Assembly: GCA_934670115.1 (NCBI GenBank)
Contig: CAKUOV010000005.1
Coordinates: 1 to 64,000 of the forward strand
DNA: 64,000 nucleotides
Direction: 5' to 3'
From: an uncultured Eggerthellaceae bacterium
GTDB lineage: Bacteria; Actinomycetota; Coriobacteriia; Coriobacteriales; Eggerthellaceae
The position numbers and the translations under genes are program-made. This document shows, piece by piece, positions 41,863-50,579 of the stretch. The notes below the pieces were generated by a model that had not been told where the DNA came from, ran no database searches, and saw nothing but the letters and a program-made list of their open reading frames with translations. The stretch's first letter is position 1; each line of letters opens with the position of its first letter.

Positions 41863-43650
41863 ATGAAGAGAATACGGAAATTACTGGGGATGGCTGTGGC
41901 GTTTGCGTTCGCCCTGGCTATTCTGCCCGCGACAGCGCTCGCGGTAGACGAATACGATTTGCATGTTAACGGCGAGCAGTTCACCAGCGAAAAGCTTGTC
42001 ATCGACTGTGGCGAGGGAACCGCGACATACGACCCTGCCACGCAAAATCTTACTTTGAACAACGCCACCATCACGAAAGCAACAATGAGTGGCGGCATTT
42101 ATTCAATGCTCTCGAATGATTTGACTATCACGCTCCAGGGCAACAACCAGATCACCTTGGAAAATAATCTGGGCGCTATTATCAAGAGCAACCTTAAGAT
42201 TGAGGGTCCGGGTACGCTTACGATTAACGTTACTGGGGATACGCAGGATGGCATTACCTGCCAATGGGGAAGCGTCGACATCATGAACGCCACGCTTGTT
42301 ATTAACGCTTCCGGTGGTATTGGCATTTCCGCCTACGGAACAGTGCGTTTGGATAACGTGAACCTTACGGCCAACGGTTTGTACGCGGGTATCGATGCGC
42401 TCAATTTGATTATCGCAAACGGTTCCGATGTTAAGCTTTCCGCCAAGCAAGATTACTGTAATGCAGCGTACATCGCTCCTGGTGATGATCAGACTGGCGG
42501 TGGAAGCATCTACGTCAACAACTCGAATGTAGTGGCAGAAAGCCCCTATCCGGGTTTGTTCGCTCATGCCGACTTGGCGATTGACGGCGGCAGCGTTAAG
42601 GCCACGTCCGCCACGGATTCTGCCATTTGGGCAAGGGGCGACCTTACTATTCATGGCGGTGCAAAAGTCGAGCTTTCCGGCATGTATCCTTCTGGCTGCA
42701 ACGGAACATTCAGGGTTGGTTTGGTTGACATTGATGCGAAGAATACGAATCAGGAAAACATTCCGGCAATCGCTGATAACCCCGTTATCCTGGATGACTT
42801 CACGCTGAAGACTGCCGATGCCGTTGATAGCGAAGGCACAGCGATTGACCTCATCGAACACGATGGCGTTGAAGCGGCTAAGGGCTACCTTAACCTGTAC
42901 AAGAACATCCACTTCACCACGGGTGACGCAATTGTTTCGTATGGCTTCCCCTTCGAGAAGAGAGTTGTGAAGGGCGGTGACATTGCCCCTGGTCAGCAGG
43001 AATTTGAGTTGGAGATCTTCTACGTTGGCGCGGGTACAATTGAGAATTATGCCGATGTGACCATAACGGGTAAGGTCATGACGAACGGCGCAGAAACTTA
43101 CGAGGGACGACTGACCATTGAAGGTCCGAAGGACAAGGTAAGGAATCTTACGAGCGAAGGCTTCTTGGTGCGCGAGAAGAACACTGCCGTTCCGGATTGG
43201 ACCTATTCGGACGCTGTGTACATGATTACTTGCTACGAAATCGAAATCACCGACTACAACGTTCAGAGCGGTAACATTGTTTCGGACTACACCATTATGC
43301 CTGCGCACCTGGTGGTAACCGACAACGGTGAATTCTACGAGCCAGTGCCGAATGCGGATCCCGTACGGGTTATGGAGTTCGAGAACGTCTACACCAAGAA
43401 CAACACTCCTGGTGGCGACCCGGGCGATGGCGATGATCCGAACAAGCCCAAGCCGGGTGACGGCGACAAGCCGGGTGACGGCGACAAGCCCAAACCTGGT
43501 GCCGATGACAAGACGAAGCCTGCTGCGGATGGCAAGACCATCCCCCAGACGGGCGATAACGCCGCGACCCTGATGGGCGTTGCGGTTCTGCTGATGGCCG
43601 CATGTGTTTCCGGCGCGGTGGTTCTGGCGAAAAGGACGCGTAAGGAGTAG
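41863..43650 (+). CDS. Sortase-anchored surface protein with beta-helix-like repeats
   Basis: Signal peptide (KRIRKLLGMAVAFAFALAIL, cut after ALA), a repetitive beta-rich part in which short Gly/Asn/Asp strands alternate (GTATYDPATQNLTLNNATIT; GPGTLTINVTGDTQDGITC; KATSATDSAIWARGDLTIHG), resembling bacterial carbohydrate-binding beta-helix proteins, then a Gly/Asp/Lys/Pro stalk containing two copies of an 18-base unit, and a C-terminal IPQTG sorting signal with helix and basic tail. It should be covalently attached to the cell wall by a sortase. Ligand unknown. GGAAGGGAG precedes ATG 41863. Confidence 0.8.
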   Translation: MKRIRKLLGMAVAFAFALAILPATALAVDEYDLHVNGEQFTSEKLVIDCGEGTATYDPATQNLTLNNATITKATMSGGIYSMLSNDLTITLQGNNQITLENNLGAIIKSNLKIEGPGTLTINVTGDTQDGITCQWGSVDIMNATLVINASGGIGISAYGTVRLDNVNLTANGLYAGIDALNLIIANGSDVKLSAKQDYCNAAYIAPGDDQTGGGSIYVNNSNVVAESPYPGLFAHADLAIDGGSVKATSATDSAIWARGDLTIHGGAKVELSGMYPSGCNGTFRVGLVDIDAKNTNQENIPAIADNPVILDDFTLKTADAVDSEGTAIDLIEHDGVEAAKGYLNLYKNIHFTTGDAIVSYGFPFEKRVVKGGDIAPGQQEFELEIFYVGAGTIENYADVTITGKVMTNGAETYEGRLTIEGPKDKVRNLTSEGFLVREKNTAVPDWTYSDAVYMITCYEIEITDYNVQSGNIVSDYTIMPAHLVVTDNGEFYEPVPNADPVRVMEFENVYTKNNTPGGDPGDGDDPNKPKPGDGDKPGDGDKPKPGADDKTKPAADGKTIPQTGDNAATLMGVAVLLMAACVSGAVVLAKRTRKE

Positions 43651-43725
43651 CGCGGGAACAAGCACAAGGTTGAGCGCGAGAATCAAAAGGACGCTTGTAG
43701 CGTAAACGTGAAAGCGCGCCAGCTG

Positions 43726-44283
43726 TTATGCAAGGGCAACTTGCGGGCAGTTGGCGCGTACGTTTTCTCGTCCCCGGAAAAGAAGTCCCTGTTCAGTCAT
43801 TTCTTCGCCGATTTCTTGGTACTCGGCCCCGCCTTTTGACACGCGTTCTATTTCCTGTGGCGTAAGCGGACGCACTGGGCGCGCGGGCGCACCAATTGCG
43901 AGCATGCCATCGGGGATGTTTGCCGTGCCAGTCACCAGCGCGCCAGCGCCAATCAGACAATGGCTGCCAATAACAGCGCCGTCAAGCACCGTGGCGCCCA
44001 TTCCAATCAGACTTTCGTCTCCCACCGTGCATCCGTGTAAAATGGCGCCGTGCCCAATGGTCACGCCTTTCCCAATTTGACACAATCCGTGCAGGTCAAC
44101 ATGGATGCAGACGTGTTCTTGCATGTTTGTGCCGTCGCCCACCACAATGCGACCTTCGTAATCGCCGCGTGCGCTGGCGGAGTGCATGACGGTAACGTTT
44201 TCGCCAATTTCAACAGAGCCTACAAGGCACGCACTTGGCGCAACCATGGCGCTTTCAGCAAGATGTACGTTGTGGTAGTTCAC
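43726..44283 (-). CDS. Gamma-carbonic-anhydrase-like hexapeptide-repeat protein
   Basis: Left-handed beta-helix repeats run through residues ~10-150 (VAPSACLVGSVEIGENVTVM, IGKGVTIGHGAILHGCTVGD, IGMGATVLDGAVIGSHCLIG), followed by the C-terminal helix RPLTPQEIERVSKGGAEYQE. The metal-binding histidines of the YrdA/gamma-CA group are present (HVCIHVD and IGHGAILHG). Such proteins bind zinc and form trimers; many lack measurable carbonic anhydrase activity. GTG 44283 with AGGAGG 5 bases upstream is preferred to the longer frame. Confidence 0.85.
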   Translation of the reverse strand: MNYHNVHLAESAMVAPSACLVGSVEIGENVTVMHSASARGDYEGRIVVGDGTNMQEHVCIHVDLHGLCQIGKGVTIGHGAILHGCTVGDESLIGMGATVLDGAVIGSHCLIGAGALVTGTANIPDGMLAIGAPARPVRPLTPQEIERVSKGGAEYQEIGEEMTEQGLLFRGRENVRANCPQVALA

Positions 44284-44602
44284 GGTGGCCTCCTGGCTGT
44301 TTTTCGGGCGTTGATGCCCTCTTTTCTTTTCCTGCATTTTCGCGCGTGACCTGCCTGGGGCGCGCTATATGTTCGATAATTTGCGAAAAGAACACGTGAA
44401 TGGCATCGATGGTGCAGGTTGCGGGCGGCCGTGGTTGGCGCGCTTGCGGTGAGCGGCCGCGGGCGTGCGTGTGCGCGCAGTGCTGATGCGGGTGTGCGCT
44501 GATGCGCGCTGGTGCGGACGTGCGGCGCGGATGCAGTGGGCGTGCGTGAGTGGTCCGCGCGGATGTGCGCAGATGCGAAAACGGAAGGGAAGGGAAGCGG
44601 GC
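44284..44602. other. GC-rich, low-complexity intergenic spacer
   Basis: 44400-44590 is dominated by GTGCG/TGCGC words on the plus strand and ends in a run of GGAAGGGAAGGGAAG that serves as the ribosome site of the next gene. Similar spacers occur at 35110-35285, 38645-38780 and 46362-46500. No gene seen. Confidence 0.5.
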
Positions 44603-45706
44603 ATGACGAAGGAAACAGCCCGGCGTTTTGCCATAACGACAGTGTTGCTGCTGGTCATGGTGGGGTCGGTAGCTCTTTTCAGCGTTTACGGCGAAGCGTT
44701 CTTCCCAGCGTATCGCGTGGCCTCGCGAACGTTAATGGCTGCGCTTGCATCGCTAACCAGCGCGCTTTCGCCTTCTGTTTCCGTGTGCGATTTCTTGTTG
44801 GTGGCGCTGGTTGCGCTGGCGGTTGTCTCGCTGGGGTATTGTGTTGCGCGTCGCAGGTCGCTTTTGGCGTGGTTTTCGCGGGTGCTTTTAGTTGTTTCCG
44901 CGCTGGCCACGGTGGTGGTGTGCGGCTGGGCGTTGAACCATTATGCGCCGCTGTTGTCCCAAGAAATTGGCCTTGACGTGCGGGAATATACGGCTGAAGA
45001 GTTGTACGATGCTACAGATTATTATTGGCAGCAGGCGGCATCGTACGCCACGCAGGTGCAGCGCGACTCCGAAACGGCCCAGGTGATTCCCGCATCGTTT
45101 GATGATTTAGCAGCAGAAGGCGGTGTTGCGTTTGCGCCGCTTGCTTCCCAATATGATGTGTTCAATGGATCCACTGCGCCTGTTAAGCGGCTTTCGCTTT
45201 TGGGAGATGCGTTGTTGTACACGGGCTCGGACGGCATCTTTATTCCCCTAACGGGCGAGGCAAACGTTCCCGAGAACTGCGCTCCTGCCACGCTTGCATT
45301 CAACATGTGTCACGAAGCGGCTCATCGCTTGGGCATTGCCGCCGAAGAGGAAGCGAATTTTGCGGCGTTCATGGCGTGCTCGGCAAGCGATGACCCCAAT
45401 TTCGCCTACTCCGGTTATTATCGCGCGTTCGTGGCGTGCTTCAACGCGTTAGCGGAAAACTACCCGTCGTTAGCGGAGCAGCTTTTGAGCGTCGATAACG
45501 TTACTGACGAAAAAGTGCTGGTCATTCGCGATATGTTGCAAACGAGCGACCATTACACTGCGTATAGTGGCACGGTTTCCGAGGCGGGCCAAGCGGTAAA
45601 CGATGCGTATTTGAAGACGTTTGGTCAGCAGGAAGGCACCCAATCGTACGGCGAATGGGTTGATTACCTGATTGCGTGGCGCGCTGCTCTTTCTGACGCG
45701 AGCTAA
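44603..45706 (+). CDS. DUF3810-like membrane zinc metalloprotease
   Basis: Three N-terminal membrane helices (about 8-30, 60-82 and 92-115) precede an outer domain holding the zinc-protease motif HEAAH (in NMCHEAAHRLG, ~235) with a following EEEANFAAF glutamate helix typical of DUF3810 proteins. The C-terminal half is helical. Substrate unknown; the domain should face outside. ATG 44603 has a purine-rich ribosome site; upstream in-frame codons fall in the GC-rich spacer. Confidence 0.8.
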   Translation: MTKETARRFAITTVLLLVMVGSVALFSVYGEAFFPAYRVASRTLMAALASLTSALSPSVSVCDFLLVALVALAVVSLGYCVARRRSLLAWFSRVLLVVSALATVVVCGWALNHYAPLLSQEIGLDVREYTAEELYDATDYYWQQAASYATQVQRDSETAQVIPASFDDLAAEGGVAFAPLASQYDVFNGSTAPVKRLSLLGDALLYTGSDGIFIPLTGEANVPENCAPATLAFNMCHEAAHRLGIAAEEEANFAAFMACSASDDPNFAYSGYYRAFVACFNALAENYPSLAEQLLSVDNVTDEKVLVIRDMLQTSDHYTAYSGTVSEAGQAVNDAYLKTFGQQEGTQSYGEWVDYLIAWRAALSDAS

Positions 45707-45880
45707 CGGGTACAATAAGCACAGCGAAAAATGCGTGGAGCGTGTTCGGGCGTGCAGCAAGTCGGTTGTGCGGGCTCTGGAATGCGCGAGCGCGACAAAA
45801 CGAATCTCGCCGCCTTCTGCCAAGGGCTTTGTTGACAAAAGGTGGGGTAATTTGTCACGATTGAAAGAAGGAGAAGCGTT

Positions 45881-46357
45881 ATGGGAAATTGTCATGAAGA
45901 GGGTAAAACCGCTGTTGTAGGCGTTATTTTGGGAAGCGAATCCGATTTGCCGGCCATGCAACCCTGCATGGATCAGCTTGAGGCTTTTGGCGTTCCCTAT
46001 GAACTGAAAATCGCAAGCGCGCATCGCAAGCCGCTGGAAGTGCATGAGTGGGCAGCCGGTGCGCATGAGCGCGGCATGAAAGTCATCATTGCTGCTGCGG
46101 GCAAAGCGGCGCATTTGGGTGGCGTTGTTGCTGCATACACGCCGTGCCCCGTTATCACCGTTCCCATGAAGACGAGCGACTTGGGCGGCTTGGATTCCCT
46201 GCTGTCCATGGTACAGATGCCCAGCGGCGTTCCTGTTGCGTGCGTTGCCATCAACGGCGCTAAGAATGCCGCTATTTTGGCTGTTCAGATGCTTGGCACA
46301 GGTTGCGACACCGCTCGTCAGAAAATCATCGACTTCAAGGCGGACATGGCGAAATAA
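45881..46357 (+). CDS. purE: N5-carboxyaminoimidazole ribonucleotide mutase PurE
   Basis: Carries the PurE signatures: ILGSESDLPAM phosphate site, SAHRKP with the catalytic His, and AAAGKAAHLGGVVAA. It converts N5-CAIR to CAIR in purine synthesis. Length (158) is normal. No other pur gene is adjacent, so it is separated from the rest of the pathway. GAAGGAGAAG lies before ATG 45881. Confidence 0.92.
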   Translation: MGNCHEEGKTAVVGVILGSESDLPAMQPCMDQLEAFGVPYELKIASAHRKPLEVHEWAAGAHERGMKVIIAAAGKAAHLGGVVAAYTPCPVITVPMKTSDLGGLDSLLSMVQMPSGVPVACVAINGAKNAAILAVQMLGTGCDTARQKIIDFKADMAK

Positions 46358-46566
46358 CGATTGCAGGCTTGCGGGTTGCGGCCGCAGTGCGGCTGCGGCG
46401 CGACAGCGGCGGCGGCTGCGATTGGGCCGTGTGCCATGTCATGTGCGGCGGCGCAGAAGGGCGCTGGACCCTTCGCCTGTAGACCGCTCGGCCGCAGGAC
46501 CCTTCGGCTGCCAACAGGCCAAATGAAACGTAAAAGCGCGAATCGGAAAGAGAAGAGAGAAGCGCA

Positions 46567-48507
46567 ATGAAAAAGTTCTTGATGGGAAACGAGGCGTTTG
46601 CCCACGCGGCGCTTGAGGCGGGCGTGCGCGTGGTGGCGGGGTACCCCGGAACGCCATCTTCTGAAGTGGTGGAAACCATCGCCAAGCTTCACGCGCAAGG
46701 CGCAGCAGAAGGCGTGCACGTGGAATGGTCCACGAACGAGAAGGCGGCGCTTGAGCTTTTGGCGGGCGCTTCGTACGCGGGCGCGCGCACGCTGTATACC
46801 TGCAAACAGATGGGTATGAACGTGGCAAGTGACCCGCTGATGTGCGTGAATTACGTGGGCATCAAGGGCGGCACGGTGCTGTACGTGGCCGATGATCCCG
46901 GCCCCATCTCTTCCCAGACCGAGCAGGACACGCGTCGTTATGCGTCCTTCGCGAAGGTGCCCGTGCTTGATCCATCGACCCCTGAACAGGGCTTTGCCAT
47001 GATGAAAGAGGCGTTCGAGCTTTCCGAGCGTTACCATACGCCCGTTATCGTGCGTCCCACAACGCGCATTTGCCATGCGTCGGCGTTTTTCGACGTGGCC
47101 GACCACACGGTGGCGCGCGCTGTGCCCGAAGAGGGTTTCGTGCGTGACTCCAAGTGGGTTATTTTCCCTGCTCGTGCGTTTGCGGCGCATCACGACATCA
47201 ATAAGCGCCTGCCCGAAATAAGCGCCGAGTTTTCGCGCGGCCCGCTTGCCGCGGCATTCAACCCCGTGGTGCGTGGCGGCGATAAAGAGGCGCACGACCC
47301 GATTTTGGGCATTGTTGCGGGCGGCGTAAGCGCGGCGTATGTGCGTGAAGCGCTGCAGATGATTGAGAAACGCGCTGCTGAACAGGGCGTATTCGTTCCT
47401 GCGTATAAGTTTATGCAGATTGGTCTGCCGTATCCCTTCCCGCAAGATGCGGTGCTGGAGTTCGCGCAGGGCTTGACCGATATTCTGGTGATTGAAGAGC
47501 TTGATGGCGTTTTGGAAGATGAGCTTTTGCGCTTGGCGGGTCTGCGTCACTTGAGCTACAACGTGCATGGTCGCGTTACGGATGAAGTACGTGCTGCCGG
47601 CGAAAACGACGCGGACAATCTTGCGGCTCGTTTGGCGTGCTACCTGGGTATTCCTAGTTGCGGCCCTGATGAGCCGACGGTTCTGTACGAATCGGAAACC
47701 GATCCGCTGCCCGTGCGTCCGCCCGTGTTGTGTCCCGGCTGTCCGCACCGTGGCAGCTTTTATGCGGTGAAACGTGCGTTGGGCAAAACGCCCGCCACGT
47801 ATTGCGGCGACATTGGCTGCTACACGTTGGGCAACGCGAAACCGCTCGACGCCGTGGATACGTGCTTGTGCATGGGTGCGGGCATCACTATGGCGCAGGG
47901 GCTTTCCCTTGTTGACCCGGGTAAAAAGGCGCTTGCGTTCATTGGCGACTCCACGTTTTTCGCCAGCGGTATGACGGGCGTGGCAAATGCGGTGTACAAC
48001 CAGCACGACATTACCATTGTTGTGCTGGACAACGCGACGACCGCTATGACGGGCGCGCAGCCGCATCCGGGCACGGGCCAAACGCTCATGGGTCCCAAAA
48101 GCGAGCCCCTCTCCATTGCGGCAACGCTGGAAACGCTGGGCGTGAAATGCGTTGAAACAGCGAATCCCTTGCACTTAGAGGAAAGCATCGCTGCAGTTCA
48201 AAAGGCTGTTTCTTTTGAAGGTCCTTCGGCGGTTATCTTTGTTGAGCCGTGCATTCAGCTGAAAAAGCCGCTGCCTGCGGTGGTCATTGATACGGAAAAA
48301 TGCACGGGCTGCAAGAAATGCATCACCGAAATCGGCTGCCCCGGCATTGGTTTCGATAAGGCGCTGCAAGGTCCGAAGAGCGCTGCGCGTGGCCAAGCGT
48401 TCGTGAACGCGGGGCTGTGTAACGGATGCGGTTTATGTGTGCAGATATGCCCATCATCTGCGATTATGCCGGCGAGTGCGCACGCAGAGAAAGGGGGGGA
48501 ACAATGA
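46567..48507 (+). CDS. iorA: Indolepyruvate:ferredoxin oxidoreductase, alpha subunit
   Basis: The 646-residue protein has the pyruvate-oxidoreductase domains: N-terminal pyrimidine-binding part (EAGVRVVAGYPGTPSSEVVE), TPP-binding part with CPGCPHRG and GDIGCYTLG plus the GDSTFFASG metal site, and two C-terminal 4Fe-4S clusters (CTGCKKCITEIGCP and CNGCGLCVQICP). It oxidises arylpyruvates, made by transamination of aromatic amino acids, to aryl-acetyl-CoA with reduction of ferredoxin. Its stop overlaps the iorB start by 4 bases (ATGA). Confidence 0.93.
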   Translation: MKKFLMGNEAFAHAALEAGVRVVAGYPGTPSSEVVETIAKLHAQGAAEGVHVEWSTNEKAALELLAGASYAGARTLYTCKQMGMNVASDPLMCVNYVGIKGGTVLYVADDPGPISSQTEQDTRRYASFAKVPVLDPSTPEQGFAMMKEAFELSERYHTPVIVRPTTRICHASAFFDVADHTVARAVPEEGFVRDSKWVIFPARAFAAHHDINKRLPEISAEFSRGPLAAAFNPVVRGGDKEAHDPILGIVAGGVSAAYVREALQMIEKRAAEQGVFVPAYKFMQIGLPYPFPQDAVLEFAQGLTDILVIEELDGVLEDELLRLAGLRHLSYNVHGRVTDEVRAAGENDADNLAARLACYLGIPSCGPDEPTVLYESETDPLPVRPPVLCPGCPHRGSFYAVKRALGKTPATYCGDIGCYTLGNAKPLDAVDTCLCMGAGITMAQGLSLVDPGKKALAFIGDSTFFASGMTGVANAVYNQHDITIVVLDNATTAMTGAQPHPGTGQTLMGPKSEPLSIAATLETLGVKCVETANPLHLEESIAAVQKAVSFEGPSAVIFVEPCIQLKKPLPAVVIDTEKCTGCKKCITEIGCPGIGFDKALQGPKSAARGQAFVNAGLCNGCGLCVQICPSSAIMPASAHAEKGGEQ

Positions 48508-49094
48508 TTAACATCCTTTTGGCGGGCGTTGGCGGCCAGGGCACGGTGCTTGCGGCGAAGGTGCTGGCTCAAGCGGCTCAGGACAAGGGCTGGCATGTGC
48601 GCACGGCCGAGACGATTGGCATGGCGCAGCGCGGCGGCAACGTAACGTCCCATGTGCGCATGGGCGACTGTGGCGAACAGGTGAGCTCGCCGCTGATTGC
48701 GCGCGGAACGGCCCAGGTCATTGTCGCGTTCGAGCCTGCCGAGGCGGCAGGTGCGTTGAAGTATCTTGCTCCGAACGGTGTGGTGGTCACGGCGTCAACA
48801 GGCGTGCAGCCGGTAACGGCGGCGCTTTCCGAGAAACCGTACACGGCTGCGGGTGTGCTTGCAGAGCTTAAGCGTTTGCTGGGCGACCGCGTGGCGATTG
48901 TAGACGATGCGTCGCTTACGGCTTCGGTGGGCACCACGAAAGCGCTGAACACGCTGCTGCTTGCGGCGGCCGTGAAAACAGGGCGCCTTCCCATCAGCTT
49001 CGACGAGCTGCGCGCTGCAATCCAAGCATGCGTGAAACCGCAGTTCGCCGAACTCAACTTCAAGGCAATTTCCCTGGTAGAAAGCGGAAATTAG
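48504..49094 (+). CDS. iorB: Indolepyruvate:ferredoxin oxidoreductase, beta subunit
   Basis: The 196-residue gamma-type domain begins INILLAGVGGQGTVLAAKVL and has the conserved ETIGMAQRGGNVTSHVR. It pairs with IorA to complete the active site. AAAGGGGGGAAC is the ribosome site for ATG 48504. A strong terminator (49161-49198) follows 67 bases later. Confidence 0.93.
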   Translation: MINILLAGVGGQGTVLAAKVLAQAAQDKGWHVRTAETIGMAQRGGNVTSHVRMGDCGEQVSSPLIARGTAQVIVAFEPAEAAGALKYLAPNGVVVTASTGVQPVTAALSEKPYTAAGVLAELKRLLGDRVAIVDDASLTASVGTTKALNTLLLAAAVKTGRLPISFDELRAAIQACVKPQFAELNFKAISLVESGN

Positions 49095-49160
49095 TTCAGA
49101 CTGGCTTCGCTTGTCGCGATTAAGCGAGGGCGATTGAGCAAGGATTGACGGATAAAAGCA

Positions 49161-49198
49161 AAAAACGAGAGCGGCTAAAAGCCGCTCTCGTTTTTTTT
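49161..49198 (+). terminator. Rho-independent terminator of iorAB
   Basis: ACGAGAGCGGC (49165-49175), loop TAAAA, GCCGCTCTCGT (49181-49191), then a T8 run; an A run on the left makes it bidirectional. Confidence 0.92.
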
Positions 49199-49274
49199 GT
49201 AAGCCAGTTTTTATTGCGCGGGGTTGCTCTTGGCATTGTTTTGGCGTTGATAGCCACTTTTGTTTCTTTTGTTT

Positions 49275-49358
49275 TCTTAAAATCGTTCACAGTTATTGAA
49301 AAAAGCGACTTTCTTGGAATAAACTCTCGAAAAACGATAACTGTGAACGATTTTTAGA
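49275..49358. repeat. 79-bp palindromic element, left bracket of the nuclease-like gene
   Basis: Perfect 18-bp arms AAAATCGTTCACAGTTAT (49279-49296) and its complement (49337-49354) with a 40-base interior; beyond one mismatch, three further pairs reach 49275 and 49358. The same element, same orientation and length, recurs at 50442-50520. The gene's ribosome site starts directly at its end. Confidence 0.92.
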
Positions 49359-49375
49359 AGGAGGCGCATATATCA

Positions 49376-50443
49376 ATGGAAAATGTCATTCTTTCAGGGC
49401 GTGATGCTGTTTCTTTTTTGATGTCTTCTCATGTGAAACAGCTTGATGTCGATAATGAATTTGCAGCATATGTTTCCCGGTCATCGAATAATTTCATGGC
49501 CTATCTTTCGGGCTCAATGGATTTTACGCCGCTTCTTTGTTCCATTGAGGGGCGTCCGAGGATGTCGAAACAAGAGGGCGCTCGGCTCGCGCAGATGCTT
49601 TCGGTTTCATTGCCTTTGCATATCATGGTTTCCTCGGCATCGTGCCGTCGAAATTCCAAGAGCATGCGCTGCTCAGTTCAACCTGGCGGCATTCCTGGTG
49701 ATTTATGCTTTGAGGTGGCCGACGGCCTTTATTGCGTTTTGCCCGAACTCGCTTTGGTGCAATTCGCTAGAGAATGCACGGATATCCAAATTGTTGTGCT
49801 AATGAGCATGCTGTTTGGGATCTTTGCTAAAGACAGAGAAACGGGCGGTCTTGTGCCTCGTAGAAGCGTAACAACGCCTGCTAAAGTTGCGGCGTTTATT
49901 GAATCGTGCGAGCAGAGTTGTTTGAAGGTTCCCAATGGGCTTTCGCGTGTTAAAAAGCTTGTCCCCTTAGCTGTTGGTGGGGCGGCAAGTCCAAAGGAAA
50001 TTGAATGTGCTCTTAGATTGGGATATCCAGTTGAACTGGGAGGATGTGGTCTTGGCATTCCCGAAATGAACTACCGGCTGGATATTCCGTCGACAATGCG
50101 CGCTCGTTATTGCGATTTGTACTGGCCCGAGCAAAATGTTGCGGTGGAATATCATGGCGCATTCGAGCATGCTTTGCCCGGTTCTCTTGAGGCGGATGCC
50201 CTCCATGGTAATGACCTGGCTTCTATCGGTGTTCCTATATTCAATATAACAGCAGGTCAGCTAAGAAATCTATCTTCTTTTAACTATGTTGCACGATTGG
50301 TGGAGAAACAAATCTTTGCATATAAAAAACCGCATGCACATAAATGCAACAGGATTCTTTTTCCGTCCTCCGTGGTGTTTCATGACAAGCAACAAGCCTT
50401 GAGAGACCAAATTGATGCTGCTTTTGCTCTCTTCGGATTCTAA
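49376..50443 (+). CDS. AbiEi/DUF559-like PD-(D/E)XK nuclease-fold protein
   Basis: The 355-residue soluble protein has an N-terminal part resembling AbiEi-type regulators (LPLHIMVSSASCRR; CFEVADGLYCVLPELALVQF) and a C-terminal Vsr/DUF559-like core: RYCDLYWPEQNVAVEYHGAF, then EADALHGNDLASIGVPIFNI. The D and E of CDLYWP and AVEYHG occupy the PD-(D/E)XK metal positions, but the usual ExK/ExD third residue is replaced by His, so catalysis is uncertain. GAAGGAGG precedes ATG 49376, directly after the left palindrome; the stop codon TAA (50441-50443) is the first part of the right palindrome. The gene and its two brackets form a unit of about 1.25 kb between iorB and nfo. Confidence 0.6.
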   Translation: MENVILSGRDAVSFLMSSHVKQLDVDNEFAAYVSRSSNNFMAYLSGSMDFTPLLCSIEGRPRMSKQEGARLAQMLSVSLPLHIMVSSASCRRNSKSMRCSVQPGGIPGDLCFEVADGLYCVLPELALVQFARECTDIQIVVLMSMLFGIFAKDRETGGLVPRRSVTTPAKVAAFIESCEQSCLKVPNGLSRVKKLVPLAVGGAASPKEIECALRLGYPVELGGCGLGIPEMNYRLDIPSTMRARYCDLYWPEQNVAVEYHGAFEHALPGSLEADALHGNDLASIGVPIFNITAGQLRNLSSFNYVARLVEKQIFAYKKPHAHKCNRILFPSSVVFHDKQQALRDQIDAAFALFGF

Positions 50444-50520
50444 AATCGTTCACAGTTATTGAAAAAAGCGAGTTAATTAGAATAAACTCGTAAATACTAA
50501 TAACTGTGAACGATTTTTAG
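50442..50520. repeat. 79-bp palindromic element, right bracket
   Basis: Arms AAAATCGTTCACAGTTAT (50442-50459) and complement (50500-50517) are identical to the left copy; the interior differs at about a dozen positions while TTGAAAAAAGCGA and GAATAAACTC are shared. Confidence 0.92.
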
Positions 50521-50579
50521 GATAACCTGGATACAAAACAGCTCTCGCTTGTGGCGGGCGCTTACGGAAAGGATTGCTC

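Noticed and set aside
42103..43686. 527-residue open frame on the minus strand
   Set aside because: Antisense of the IPQTG surface protein, whose signal peptide, repeats and sorting signal are convincing.
46318..48174. 618-residue open frame on the minus strand
   Set aside because: Antisense of iorA, which has complete motifs.
49145..49357. Small open frame with a hydrophobic stretch (70 residues)
   Set aside because: It runs through the iorAB terminator and the left palindrome; its start TTG has no ribosome site.
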